The notes under the pieces are model-generated. The model was not told the origin of the DNA. It made no database searches and saw only the letters and a program-made list of their open reading frames with translations. A program made the translations under genes and the position numbers. This document shows positions 1-8,571 of a DNA stretch of 64,000 bases, piece by piece; positions within the stretch are counted from its first letter, which is position 1; each line of letters begins with the position of its first letter. Origin of the DNA: Acidisoma sp. L85 (GTDB lineage Bacteria; Pseudomonadota; Alphaproteobacteria; Acetobacterales; Acetobacteraceae); contig NZ_LMUQ01000061.1 in assembly GCF_009765865.1 (NCBI RefSeq), positions 174,112 through 238,111 of the forward strand, given 5' to 3'.

Positions 1-2
1 AG

Positions 3-1268
3 CCGGTGGGGCTGGATCGCGTTGCGCGCCTGCGGGTGACTTTGATGGGGTCCCTCGCCTGGACCGGCAAAGGCCACGCAACAGACACGGCGGTGATGCT
101 CGGCCTCGCCGGCGAGATGCCCGATAGCGTGACCGCCGCCGATGCGCGGCGGATCATCGACGACGCACGCGGCGCCCATCGCCTGCTGCTGCTCCGCCGT
201 ATGATCCCCTTCGAGCCTGGCACCGACATCATCTTCGACACGGAGGCGGCAACGCCCGTCCACGCCAATACGATGGAATTCGCGGCTCTGGACGCCGCCG
301 GCGCCGTGCTCCATGCCGAACGCTGGTGCTCCATCGGCGGCGGTTTCGTATTGCGCGAGGCCGAGGTCGGCGCACCGCCTCCGGATGATGCAATTGCTCT
401 CCCCTACCCGTTCCGCTGCGGCGACGAGATGCTGCGGATGGGGCAGCTATCGGGCCTCACGATCGCCGAGATGATGTGGGCGAATGAGCGGGCCCTGCGC
501 GGTCAGGCCGAGATCGAGGCGCTCATCGACCGCATTATCGCGGTGATGATGGACAGCATCGACCGAGGTATCGCGGCCGAGGGCGAGTTGCCCGGCGGGC
601 TGAAGGTGCGCCGCCGTGCCCGCGCCTTGCTTGCACGGATGGAGGCGGCAAGCCGGCGCAACGATCCGCTGCCGCATACGATGCTCGACCGCGTGAGCCT
701 CTACGCCATCGCGGTGAATGAGGAGAATGCCGCCGGCGGCCGGGTGGTGACGGCACCCACCAACGGCGCGGCGGGCGTAGTGCCGGCGGTGATGCGGCAC
801 TATCGCGACCACTGCCCCGACCCGACCACCGAGGGGTTGCGCGATTTCATGGTGACGGCGGCGGCGATCGGCGCGCTGTTCAAGATCAACGCCTCGATCT
901 CCGGCGCCGAGATGGGGTGCCAGGGCGAGGTCGGCGTTGCCTGCTCGATGGCCGCCGCCGGCCTCTGCGCGGCGCTGGGTGGCACCAATGAGCAGATCGA
1001 GAATGCGGCCGAGATCGGAATGGAGCATCATCTCGGCATGACATGCGATCCGGTCGGCGGGCTGGTGCAGATCCCTTGCATCGAGCGCAACGCTTTCGGC
1101 GCGATCAAGGCGATCAACGCGGCCTCGCTGGCTTTGCATGGGGATGGCACGCATCGGGTGTCGCTGGACCAGGTGATCGCCACGATGCGCCAGACCGGCA
1201 TGGACATGCAGTCGAAATACAAGGAGACGTCGCTGGGCGGCTTGGCGGTGAATTTCACGGAGTGCTGA
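3..1268 (+). CDS. sdaA: L-serine ammonia-lyase (L-serine dehydratase), 5' end cut by window
   Basis: Deaminates L-serine to pyruvate and ammonia using a [4Fe-4S] cluster. The frame is open to the left edge, so the true start lies outside. What remains has the family's internal features: the [12 protein letters not shown] segment of the beta domain, [11 protein letters not shown], and the cluster-binding cysteines in [15 protein letters not shown] and IPCIERN. The protein ends in NFTEC, the conserved C-terminal cysteine tail that in characterised type II enzymes reaches into the active site. It lies upstream of and on the same strand as the glycine-betaine genes, which suggests it consumes the serine made from betaine-derived glycine; that link is inference. 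Pseudomonas betaine loci also carry a serine dehydratase (sdaB). Confidence 0.93.
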   Translation, partial: PVGLDRVARLRVTLMGSLAWTGKGHATDTAVMLGLAGEMPDSVTAADARRIIDDARGAHRLLLLRRMIPFEPGTDIIFDTEAATPVHANTMEFAALDAAGAVLHAERWCSIGGGFVLREAEVGAPPPDDAIALPYPFRCGDEMLRMGQLSGLTIAEMMWANERALRGQAEIEALIDRIIAVMMDSIDRGIAAEGELPGGLKVRRRARALLARMEAASRRNDPLPHTMLDRVSLYAIAVNEENAAGGRVVTAPTNGAAGVVPAVMRHYRDHCPDPTTEGLRDFMVTAAAIGALFKINASISGAEMGCQGEVGVACSMAAAGLCAALGGTNEQIENAAEIGMEHHLGMTCDPVGGLVQIPCIERNAFGAIKAINAASLALHGDGTHRVSLDQVIATMRQTGMDMQSKYKETSLGGLAVNFTEC

Positions 1269-1363
1269 GCCGGTAAGCGGGCGGGGGTGGCACTCTATTC
1301 ACGATTCCGACCCTGCTTCCCTTGCCGGACGGCAAGAGTTTCGCGCGACACAGGAGAATTCGG

Positions 1364-1741
1364 ATGCCGATCTACGCGACCTTCGGAACCAACGACATCG
1401 AGAAGGCGACCGCCTTCTATGACGAACTGCTCGCTATGATCGGCGCCTCGCGGGTTGGCGCGATCGATCGCGGCATCTTCTATGGCCGTGGCATCATGGA
1501 ATTCGGTATCCTGAACCCGGCCAACGGCGGCGCGGCGGCCGTGGGGAATGGCGCGATGATCGCGCTCGATGCACCGTCGCGCGCCGTTGTGGACGCAATG
1601 CATGCCAAGGCCCTGACACTGGGGGCGAGTTGCGAGGGTCCGCCCGGTATGCGGGACGATGATCCCGATGGCTTCTACGGCGCCTATTTTCGCGATCCCG
1701 AAGGCAACAAGCTCTGCGCCTTCCATATCGGCCCAGCCTGA
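1364..1741 (+). CDS. VOC (glyoxalase/dioxygenase-fold) small protein
   Basis: About 125 residues of vicinal-oxygen-chelate fold, with the typical opening (YATFGTNDIEKATAFYDELL) and the closing FRDPEGNKLCAFH. I start it at ATG 1364 because AGGAG lies seven bases upstream; an in-frame start 14 codons earlier has no ribosome site. Such single-domain VOC proteins are metal-dependent enzymes or ligand binders and the sequence does not reveal the substrate. A second copy of the same type lies at 5600, and the two share the layout GNG(A/T)MIAL ... DP(E/D)GNKL, so they look like paralogues bracketing the gbd/gbc genes. Confidence 0.8.
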   Translation: MPIYATFGTNDIEKATAFYDELLAMIGASRVGAIDRGIFYGRGIMEFGILNPANGGAAAVGNGAMIALDAPSRAVVDAMHAKALTLGASCEGPPGMRDDDPDGFYGAYFRDPEGNKLCAFHIGPA

Positions 1742-1798
1742 GGCCAGCGGCTTCCCCATCCGTTCCGGAAAGGGGATGTTTACCGGAGTGACGTCGGC

Positions 1799-2905
1799 AT
1801 GGTCGCGGATCTCTATCGAGGACGGATTGCGGAGGACGGAACGACGACAGGCCTGCGGGCCAAGCCGCCGCTATCCGTCGGCTTCATCCTGGCCGATAAC
1901 TTCACCCTCTCCGCCTTCTCGCTCTTCGTCGATTTCCTGCGCCTGGCCGCCGATGAGGGCGACCGCAGCCGCCATATCCTGTGCCGTTGGACAGTCATGT
2001 CCTCACGCGGCGAGCCCGCGAAGGCCAGCTGCGGCGTCAGCATCGCGCGAAACAGCGCCTTCCTCGATCCGAGAGGCTTCGACTACATCGTGGTGGTTGG
2101 CGGCCTGCTGCATGCCGGGCCGCAGATGGATGCCGAGACCACCGCCTATCTGACCGCGGCGGCGAAAGCGGGCGTGACGCTGATCGGCCTTTGCACCGGC
2201 GGCTTCATGCTTTGTCGCGCCGGGCTGATGAAGGACCGCCGCTGCTGCGTGAGCTGGTACCACCACCAGGACTTCACCAGCGAATTCCCCGACCACAAGG
2301 TCATCGCCGACCGGCTGTTCTTCGTCGATGGCAACCGCATCACCTGCTCCGGCGGCGCCGGCACCGCCGATCTGGCGAGCTTCCTCATCGAGCGGCACAT
2401 CGGCCGCGCCGTCGCCCAGAAGGCGCGGCATGTGCTGCTGCTCGACCGCGCCCGCTCCGGCAGCGAGGCGCAGCCGCACCCGCCGGTGGCCGAGGAGATC
2501 GTCTCGGACGAGCGGGTGCGCCGGGCCTTGCTGCTGATGGAGCAGCATGTCGCCGACCCGCTGCCCATCGCCGAACTCGCCTCCCGCCTCTCGATCTCGC
2601 CGCGCCAGCTGGAGCGGCTGTTCCAGAGCGTGATGGGCGTCCGCCCGGCCTCTCACTACCGGCTGCTGCGGCTGCGCTATGCGCGCTGGCTGTTGGACCA
2701 TACGGATCTCTCGATCACCGAGATCGCGCTGGATGCGGGCTTTGCCGACTGCGCCCATTTCTCGCGCAAATTCAAGGCGCTGCACGGCATCACCCCGACC
2801 GACTGCCGGCTGCGGGAGCGCCAACCTCAGGTCGAGCCCGAAGATCTCGCGATGATGGTGACGCGCCGCCCTGAACATCTGGCGGGCATGCGTATCTTCG
2901 AGTAG
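1799..2905 (+). CDS. GlxA-family AraC-type transcriptional regulator (GbdR-like)
   Basis: Transcriptional activator of 368 residues. The N-terminal half is a DJ-1/PfpI (type 1 glutamine amidotransferase-like) sensor domain, roughly residues 25-200, with the elbow segment GLCTGGFML. The C-terminal third is an AraC double helix-turn-helix (LSISPRQLERLF; FADCAHFSRKFKALHGITP). The length matches the known betaine regulator GbdR of Pseudomonas (about 367 residues), and the gene sits immediately upstream of gbcA on the same strand, so control of betaine demethylation is likely. Orthology is inferred from architecture and context; relatives of the same architecture regulate carnitine or arginine genes. 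Confidence 0.85.
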   Translation: MVADLYRGRIAEDGTTTGLRAKPPLSVGFILADNFTLSAFSLFVDFLRLAADEGDRSRHILCRWTVMSSRGEPAKASCGVSIARNSAFLDPRGFDYIVVVGGLLHAGPQMDAETTAYLTAAAKAGVTLIGLCTGGFMLCRAGLMKDRRCCVSWYHHQDFTSEFPDHKVIADRLFFVDGNRITCSGGAGTADLASFLIERHIGRAVAQKARHVLLLDRARSGSEAQPHPPVAEEIVSDERVRRALLLMEQHVADPLPIAELASRLSISPRQLERLFQSVMGVRPASHYRLLRLRYARWLLDHTDLSITEIALDAGFADCAHFSRKFKALHGITPTDCRLRERQPQVEPEDLAMMVTRRPEHLAGMRIFE

Positions 2906-3042
2906 CGCCCGGGCGCGGATTTTGGCAAAAACCATGTCGCATTGGCGCAACCCGGGAAGCTGCGGCGCGATCAGGATGCGCTGGGATGCCGACCCGAGAC
3001 CCGACGCCGCCGGCATCCATTAGAGAGTGGGAGATCAGGGAC

Positions 3043-4323
3043 ATGACCGCCCTGGGCAAGAGCCTCATTTCCGACGAGACGCGCGCGGCCCTCCGCTCCC
3101 TCATCGCGCGCCGCCAGCCGGGCCACAGCCTGGAATCGCCGTTTTATACCAGCCCCGAAATCTTCGCGGCCGATATGGAATACATCTTCGGCCGCCACTG
3201 GATCTATGTCGCGGTCGAGCCGGAGATCGCCGAGGCCGGAGACTACGTGACGGTCACGCTGGGCCTCAATTCCATCGTCATTCTGCGGAACGACGACATG
3301 GAGCTGCGGGCTTTCCACAATGTCTGCCGCCATCGCGGCTCCAAGCTGGTGCATGAGGAGAGCGGTGCGGTCGGCAATCTGGTCTGCCGTTACCACCAGT
3401 GGACCTATAATCTCGAAGGCAATCTCATCTACGCCGAGCATATGGGCGAGGATTTCGACACCAGCTGCTTCGGGCTGAAACCGGTGCATGTGCGCTCGGT
3501 CGCCGGCCTGATCTTCATCTGCCTGGCCGCCGAGCCGCCGGACGATATCGACGCCATGGAAGCGGCAATGAATCCCTATCTGCTGCCGCACGACGTGAAG
3601 AACTGCAAAGTGGCGACCTCCTTCGACCTCATCGAGCGTGGCAACTGGAAGCTCACCATGGAGAATAATCGGGAGTGCTACCATTGTTCCGGCAACCATC
3701 CGGAGCTGACCATTCCGCTTTTCGCCTATGGCTTCGGCTTTGCGCCCGGCCAGATGGACGAGACGGAACTAGCGCAGGCCGAGCGCTATGACACGCTGGT
3801 GCAGACATCCCATAAGCATTGGGAAAGCTGCGGCATCGCTTCGGCCGAGGTCGATCACCTCGACGACATGATCACCGGTTTCCGCACGCAGCGGCTGCCG
3901 ATCGATCAGGCGGGCGAGAGCCAGACGCTCGATACGCATGTGGCGTCGAAGAAGCTGCTGGGCGCTCTGACGGATAGCAAGCTGGGCGGTCTGTCGTTCT
4001 GGACGCAGCCGAATTCCTGGCACCATTTCATGAGCGACCACATCGTGACCTTCACGGCGATCCCAATCGACGCCGAACACACCTTGGTCCGCACCAAATG
4101 GCTGGTGCACAAGGATGCGCGCGAGGGGATCGATTACGACCTCGAAAACCTCACCAGCGTCTGGAATGCGACAAATGCGCAGGATGCCGGCTTGGTCGAG
4201 ATCGCCCAGGCCGGGGCACGCACGCCGGCTTACGAGCCGGGACCCTATTCGCCTTATACCGAGATGCTGGTTGAGAAATTCTGCAAATGGTATCTCGGCC
4301 GCCTCTCCGACGGGCTGGCCTGA
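3043..4323 (+). CDS. gbcA: Glycine-betaine demethylating Rieske oxygenase, large subunit
   Basis: Ring-hydroxylating-type oxygenase alpha subunit, 426 residues. The Rieske [2Fe-2S] ligands are visible as C95-x-H97 and C115-x2-H118, and the mononuclear iron site as the ECYHCSGNH segment with H214 and H219. With the reductase encoded next door it should oxidise an N-methyl group of glycine betaine, giving dimethylglycine and formaldehyde. Start ATG 3043 follows a purine-rich site; 19 further in-frame codons upstream are less likely to be translated. It lies between the GlxA-type regulator and gbcB, with only five bases before the next start. The substrate is inferred from neighbours and close family resemblance; stachydrine and carnitine oxygenases are relatives. 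Confidence 0.85.
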   Translation: MTALGKSLISDETRAALRSLIARRQPGHSLESPFYTSPEIFAADMEYIFGRHWIYVAVEPEIAEAGDYVTVTLGLNSIVILRNDDMELRAFHNVCRHRGSKLVHEESGAVGNLVCRYHQWTYNLEGNLIYAEHMGEDFDTSCFGLKPVHVRSVAGLIFICLAAEPPDDIDAMEAAMNPYLLPHDVKNCKVATSFDLIERGNWKLTMENNRECYHCSGNHPELTIPLFAYGFGFAPGQMDETELAQAERYDTLVQTSHKHWESCGIASAEVDHLDDMITGFRTQRLPIDQAGESQTLDTHVASKKLLGALTDSKLGGLSFWTQPNSWHHFMSDHIVTFTAIPIDAEHTLVRTKWLVHKDAREGIDYDLENLTSVWNATNAQDAGLVEIAQAGARTPAYEPGPYSPYTEMLVEKFCKWYLGRLSDGLA

Positions 4324-4328
4324 GCGAA

Positions 4329-5468
4329 ATGGCTGACGCCACGCCCGAGACTCCGCGCATTCTGTCCTCTCGGCGCCAACTCGTCGCGACGGAGCTGGAT
4401 GCGCGCCTGCCGGACTGGGATTCCGAGGAGGATGACGTGCTGGTCTGCCGCGCGGTGCGGCAGGAAACGCATGACGTGCGGACCTTCGTCTTCTCGGGGC
4501 GTTCGCCGCGCCGGCACCATTACAAGCCGGGCCAGTTCATCACGCTGGATCTCAATATCGATGGCCAGTCGGTCAATCGCTGCTACACGATTTCCTCCTC
4601 GCCGACCCGGCCGCATCTGATTTCGATCACCACCAAGCGGTTTGCCGGCGGCGTGGTGAGTCCCTGGCTGCATGACACGATGAAGCCGGGCGTCGAGATC
4701 CGCGCGATCGGGCCAATGGGCGAGTTCAACTGTGTCGATTTCGCCTCGCCGAACGGAAAGTATCTGCTGCTGTCGGCTGGCAGCGGGATCACACCGCTGA
4801 TGTCGATGGCGCGCAGCTTCCATGACCTCGCGATGGAGACCGACGTGCTGTTTCTCCACAGCGCGCGCAGCCCCGCCGACATCATCTTCCGCAGCGATCT
4901 GGCGATCATGGCGCGCTCGCCCGGGTTTCGCGCGATTCCGATCTGCGAACACGATAGTCCGGACGAAAGCTGGACCGGGCTGCGCGGGCGTATCACCTTG
5001 CCGATGTTGCAGATGGTGGCACCGGATTTGATGGAACGGGAGGTCTTCGCTTGCGGCCCGGCGCCCTATATGGCGGGCATTCGCAGCATGCTGACCGGCG
5101 CGGGCTTCGACATGGCGCGCTACCATGAGGAAAGCTTCAAGTTCGAGGATCTGGCACCCTTGGACGCGGCGATCGCGCCGCCCGCCAACACGGCCAATGC
5201 GGTCGCGACCTACAAAGTCGAATTCACCAAAAGCCGCCGTACCATCGAGGTTCCGGCCGATACCCATGTATTGGCGGCGGCGCGGGCGGCGGGGATGCGC
5301 CTACCCTCCTCCTGCACACGCGGCTTGTGCGGAACCTGCAAGAGCAAGCTGTTGTCTGGAGAGGTCGCGATGCAACACCAGGGCGGCATCCGCCAGCGCG
5401 AGATCGATCAGGGCATGGTGTTGATCTGCTGCTCCAAACCCCTGAGCGATCTGGTGATCGAGCGATAG
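4329..5468 (+). CDS. gbcB: Glycine-betaine oxygenase reductase (FAD, NAD, plant-type [2Fe-2S])
   Basis: Electron-transfer partner of the Rieske oxygenase, about 380 residues. Order of domains: FAD-binding barrel with RCYTISSSP, NAD(P)-binding domain with GSGITPLMSM, then a C-terminal plant-type ferredoxin domain with C330-x4-C335-x2-C338 and the distal cysteine pair near 368. This layout carries electrons from NADH through flavin and iron-sulfur to the oxygenase. ATG 4329 begins five bases after the gbcA stop; an in-frame GTG/ATG region from 4287 would overlap gbcA. Translational coupling with gbcA is likely. Confidence 0.85.
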   Translation: MADATPETPRILSSRRQLVATELDARLPDWDSEEDDVLVCRAVRQETHDVRTFVFSGRSPRRHHYKPGQFITLDLNIDGQSVNRCYTISSSPTRPHLISITTKRFAGGVVSPWLHDTMKPGVEIRAIGPMGEFNCVDFASPNGKYLLLSAGSGITPLMSMARSFHDLAMETDVLFLHSARSPADIIFRSDLAIMARSPGFRAIPICEHDSPDESWTGLRGRITLPMLQMVAPDLMEREVFACGPAPYMAGIRSMLTGAGFDMARYHEESFKFEDLAPLDAAIAPPANTANAVATYKVEFTKSRRTIEVPADTHVLAAARAAGMRLPSSCTRGLCGTCKSKLLSGEVAMQHQGGIRQREIDQGMVLICCSKPLSDLVIER

Positions 5469-5541
5469 GGATCGATTGCGCACTTGCGATTCTGACCATG
5501 GTGGCTCGAACAATGTCTTCGATCCTGGACGCACCCGTCAC

Positions 5542-5590
5542 CGTCATGGCACGCGAAGGCGTGGATGCCCGGCCTGCGCCGAGCATGACG
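5542..5590. repeat. Palindromic interspersed repeat, copy 1
   Basis: Begins CGTCATGGCACGCGAAGGCG and ends in the complementary GAGCATGACG form. It is the arm of a repeat family also seen at 11830, 17713, 24917 and 57931, always between genes. It lies in the gap after gbcB. Confidence 0.7.
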
Positions 5591-5599
5591 AGGTAGCCG

Positions 5600-6007
5600 A
5601 TGTCCCTCCTTCTCTACACCACAGTCGGCGTCAGCGATCTGCCGAGAGCCATCGCGTTCTACGACGCCGTATTTGGCGTGCTCGGCGCATCGCGATCACC
5701 GGGATCGACCGACGGTTTCTTCAGCTGGGGTCCCGACTACGATGGCGGCGTGAGCTTCTGGATCTGCAAGCCCTTTGACGGACAGCCGCCAACCGCAGGC
5801 AATGGCACGATGATCGCGTTGCGGGCTGGCAGCGAGGCGGAGGTGATCGCCTTCCACGACGCGGCGCTGGCCCATGGCGGCACCAGCGACGGCGCGCCAG
5901 GCACGCGCAGCTATTACGAGCCGAGCTTCTACGTGGCCTATGTGCGTGATCCGGACGGCAACAAGCTCGCCTGCGTCTTCCATCACCACAAGCCGGACGC
6001 CGCCTGA
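5600..6007 (+). CDS. VOC-fold small protein, paralogue of the one at 1364
   Basis: 135 residues of vicinal-oxygen-chelate fold: LLYTTVGVSDLPRAIAFYDAVF at the start and VRDPDGNKLACVFHHH at the end, where the histidines could serve as metal ligands. It shares the central GNGTMIALRAG block with the VOC protein at 1364. Substrate unknown. The gene follows a palindromic repeat after gbcB, so it may be transcribed separately from the betaine genes. It ends seven bases before the converging SDR gene. Confidence 0.8.
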   Translation: MSLLLYTTVGVSDLPRAIAFYDAVFGVLGASRSPGSTDGFFSWGPDYDGGVSFWICKPFDGQPPTAGNGTMIALRAGSEAEVIAFHDAALAHGGTSDGAPGTRSYYEPSFYVAYVRDPDGNKLACVFHHHKPDAA

Positions 6008-6014
6008 CTTTGGC

Positions 6015-6848
6015 TTAGCTCGACGCGCCTAAAGACCAAAGGCTCCGCTTGACGATCCCGTAGCGGGCAGCCGGTTGACGGCGCGAGAGATTGGGCGTCA
6101 GTGCCCGCCGAGCTTTTTCGCAGGCGGCCCAGTCGTTGATATTCGGCAGGGACGGGATGGTGACGAGTTCGCCCTGATCCAGCCCGGCGAGCGCCGCATC
6201 GACGAGATTCTCGCTGGTCATCACCATCGTCGGCGGAAGGTTCTCGACAGGCTGGCCGGCGATACCCCAGAACTCGGTCGCGATGGCTCCAGGCAGCACG
6301 GCCTGGACACGCACGCCTTTCGCCGCGAGTTCGTGGTGCAGCGACTGGCTGAAGGCCAGAACATAGGCTTTGCTGCCCCCGTAAACGCCATTAAGCAGTT
6401 CCGGCGCGATCGCGACGATCGAGGCGATGTTGATGACCGCACCTCTTCCGCGCGCGACGAAACCGGGTGCGGCGGCGAAGGTCAGCCGGGTCAGCGCGGT
6501 GACGTTGAGCGCGATCATCGCCTCCATCTTGTCGATGTCGGAGGCGAGCAGAGGCGCCGTCGCCCCGAAGCCGGCATTGTTCACCAGCATGCTGAAGCGG
6601 CTCTCGGTGCGGAGCATGGCCTCAATGCCCGCCAAATCGGCTTTGTCGCCCAGATCCGCCGCCACGGTTTCAATGGAACGGCCTGTCTCCTCCCGCAGCC
6701 GTTTCGCGAGAGCTTCGAGGCGCTCCCGGTTTCGCGCGACCAGAACGAGATCGCAACCGCGCCGGGCAAGGCGGTCTGCATAGACCGCGCCGATGCCCGA
6801 AGAGGCACCCGTGATGAGGGCCGAGCCCTGGTTTTCGAGAGAATCCAT
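6015..6848 (-). CDS. Short-chain dehydrogenase/reductase
   Basis: 277-residue NAD(P)-dependent SDR. The cofactor motif TGASSGIG lies near residue 14, NNAG near 90, and the catalytic YGGSK (Y-x3-K) near 160. GGAGGAA is placed upstream of the ATG. The protein is of the DltE/YqjQ-like classical type that acts on fatty acyl or ketoacyl substrates, but the sequence alone does not give the substrate. It is divergent from the amidase gene, with a 196-base gap that must hold both promoters. Confidence 0.85.
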   Translation of the reverse strand: MDSLENQGSALITGASSGIGAVYADRLARRGCDLVLVARNRERLEALAKRLREETGRSIETVAADLGDKADLAGIEAMLRTESRFSMLVNNAGFGATAPLLASDIDKMEAMIALNVTALTRLTFAAAPGFVARGRGAVINIASIVAIAPELLNGVYGGSKAYVLAFSQSLHHELAAKGVRVQAVLPGAIATEFWGIAGQPVENLPPTMVMTSENLVDAALAGLDQGELVTIPSLPNINDWAACEKARRALTPNLSRRQPAARYGIVKRSLWSLGASS

Positions 6849-7044
6849 AATGCCGCTTCCTCCCTTGCCGGCGGAGCACCAGCGTTCCGCAGAGGTCTAG
6901 GTCGATGTGGCGATGGCTCGTATGGCGAATATCCCGATTTTGATGGCATTTGGGAGTCATTCGTACTGCGCATCGGATTTGTCTTGCGCTTCGGCGTGCG
7001 ACACTCCCGACGGTGCCGCGTAAGTAGTTTATAGGGCGAAGCCT

Positions 7045-8478
7045 ATGTCCTCCGACCTCACACGCCTCTCCGCCATCGACCTCACCCGACGCGTCGCGGC
7101 GCGTGAGGTTTCCTGCGTCGAGGTGATGACCGCGTTTCTCGACCACATCGACGCGACTAACCCGTCCGTTAACGCCATCGTCTCCCGCGTCGAGCGCCCC
7201 GACCTCCTGGCGCAGGCGGCGGCGCTGGACGGCGGACCGACGCGCGGGCCGCTGCATGGACTGCCCTTCGCCGTAAAGGACCTTGAGGAGACGGCCGGGC
7301 TCCGCAGCACGCAGGGGTCGCCGCTGTTTCGGGATCATGTGCCGGAGACCGACAGCATCATGGTGTCGCGGCTGCGGGCGGCGGGCGCGATCTTCATCGG
7401 CAAGACCAACGTGCCGGAATTCGGCTACGGCTCGCAGACCTACAATACGGTCTTCGGCACCACCCTCAACGCCTATGACCAGGGCCGCACGGCCGGCGGC
7501 AGCAGCGGCGGGGCGGCGGTGGCGCTGGCGACGCGCATGGTGCCGCTGACGGATGGCAGCGATCATGGCGGCTCGCTGCGCAACCCCGCCGCCTTCAACA
7601 ACGTCTTCGGCTTCCGCCCCAGTCCGCAGCGTATTCCCGAGGCGGATGCGGCGGACGTTCTCAATGCCGGGATGGCGGTGCTCGGGCCGATGGCGCGCAG
7701 TGTCGCCGACCTCGCGATGCTCTTCGCGGTCCAGCTTGGCCCAGACCCGCGCGCGCCACTTTCTCTGCGCGACCCCGCGGAGGCGGTGACGGCACCGCTC
7801 GATGCTGCGGTGGCGGGCCGCCGGATCGGCTGGCTGGGTGATCTCGGCGGACATCTGCCGATGGAGCCCGGCATTCTGGCGCTCTGCGAGGATGGGCTGC
7901 GGGTGCTGGAGGCGCAGGGCATGCAGGTCGAGCCGCTCGCCATCGGGTTCCCGATGGAGGAGGTCTGGCAGGCCTGGATCACGCTGCGAAGCTGGGGCAT
8001 CGCCGCCTCGCGCGGTGACGATTTTCGCGACCCCGCGCGGCGCGCTCTGCTCAAGCCGGAGGCGCAATGGGAGACCGAGCGCGGGCTGGCGCTCTCCGGT
8101 TCCGCGATCAGCGCCGCGCTGGCGGTGCGGACGCGGTGGTTCCGCCATCTGCTGACGGTATTCGAGCGTTTCGACTACCTGGCGCTGCCCTCCGCGCAGG
8201 TATTTCCCTTCGGCGCGGAGACGCATTGGCCGCAGGAAATCGCAGGGCGAGGGATGGATAGCTATCACCGCTGGATGGAGGTCGTCGTGACATCGACGAT
8301 GGGCGCGCTGCCGGCGCTGAATGTGCCGGTCGGGTTCAACCCGGGCGGCCTGCCCATGGGGATGCAGTTGATCGGGCGGCCGTACGCTGACCTCTCCTGC
8401 CTGCAACTAGGCCAGGCCTATGACCGGGCGACCCGATGGCCGGAGAAACACCCGCCACCGATCATCGCCAGTCGCTAA
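7045..8478 (+). CDS. Amidase (amidase-signature family)
   Basis: 477 residues, the usual amidase length. The Ser-cisSer-Lys triad is readable: K78 in PFAVKDL, cis-serine about S153 in GGSSGG, and nucleophile S177 in GGSLRN, 24 residues after the cis-serine as in malonamidase and peptide amidase. It hydrolyses a carboxamide to acid and ammonia. The position between betaine-demethylation genes and the dimethylglycine dehydrogenase hints at a nitrogenous osmolyte or amide substrate, but nothing shows which. It is not gatCAB: no gat neighbours are present. Confidence 0.88.
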   Translation: MSSDLTRLSAIDLTRRVAAREVSCVEVMTAFLDHIDATNPSVNAIVSRVERPDLLAQAAALDGGPTRGPLHGLPFAVKDLEETAGLRSTQGSPLFRDHVPETDSIMVSRLRAAGAIFIGKTNVPEFGYGSQTYNTVFGTTLNAYDQGRTAGGSSGGAAVALATRMVPLTDGSDHGGSLRNPAAFNNVFGFRPSPQRIPEADAADVLNAGMAVLGPMARSVADLAMLFAVQLGPDPRAPLSLRDPAEAVTAPLDAAVAGRRIGWLGDLGGHLPMEPGILALCEDGLRVLEAQGMQVEPLAIGFPMEEVWQAWITLRSWGIAASRGDDFRDPARRALLKPEAQWETERGLALSGSAISAALAVRTRWFRHLLTVFERFDYLALPSAQVFPFGAETHWPQEIAGRGMDSYHRWMEVVVTSTMGALPALNVPVGFNPGGLPMGMQLIGRPYADLSCLQLGQAYDRATRWPEKHPPPIIASR

Positions 8479-8571
8479 TCTTCCATTGGCCCGGCGAAAT
8501 CCTTCTGTTGCCAATTGCCAAGCGGTTCCTATCCTGTCCGCGCTGCTCTCTCCGTACCGAAGGACGACCCG

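Noticed and set aside
2906..3042. GbdR-type operator upstream of gbcA
   Set aside because: TGTCGCATTGGCGCAA is suggestive of a dimer site but I cannot match it to a known consensus with confidence.
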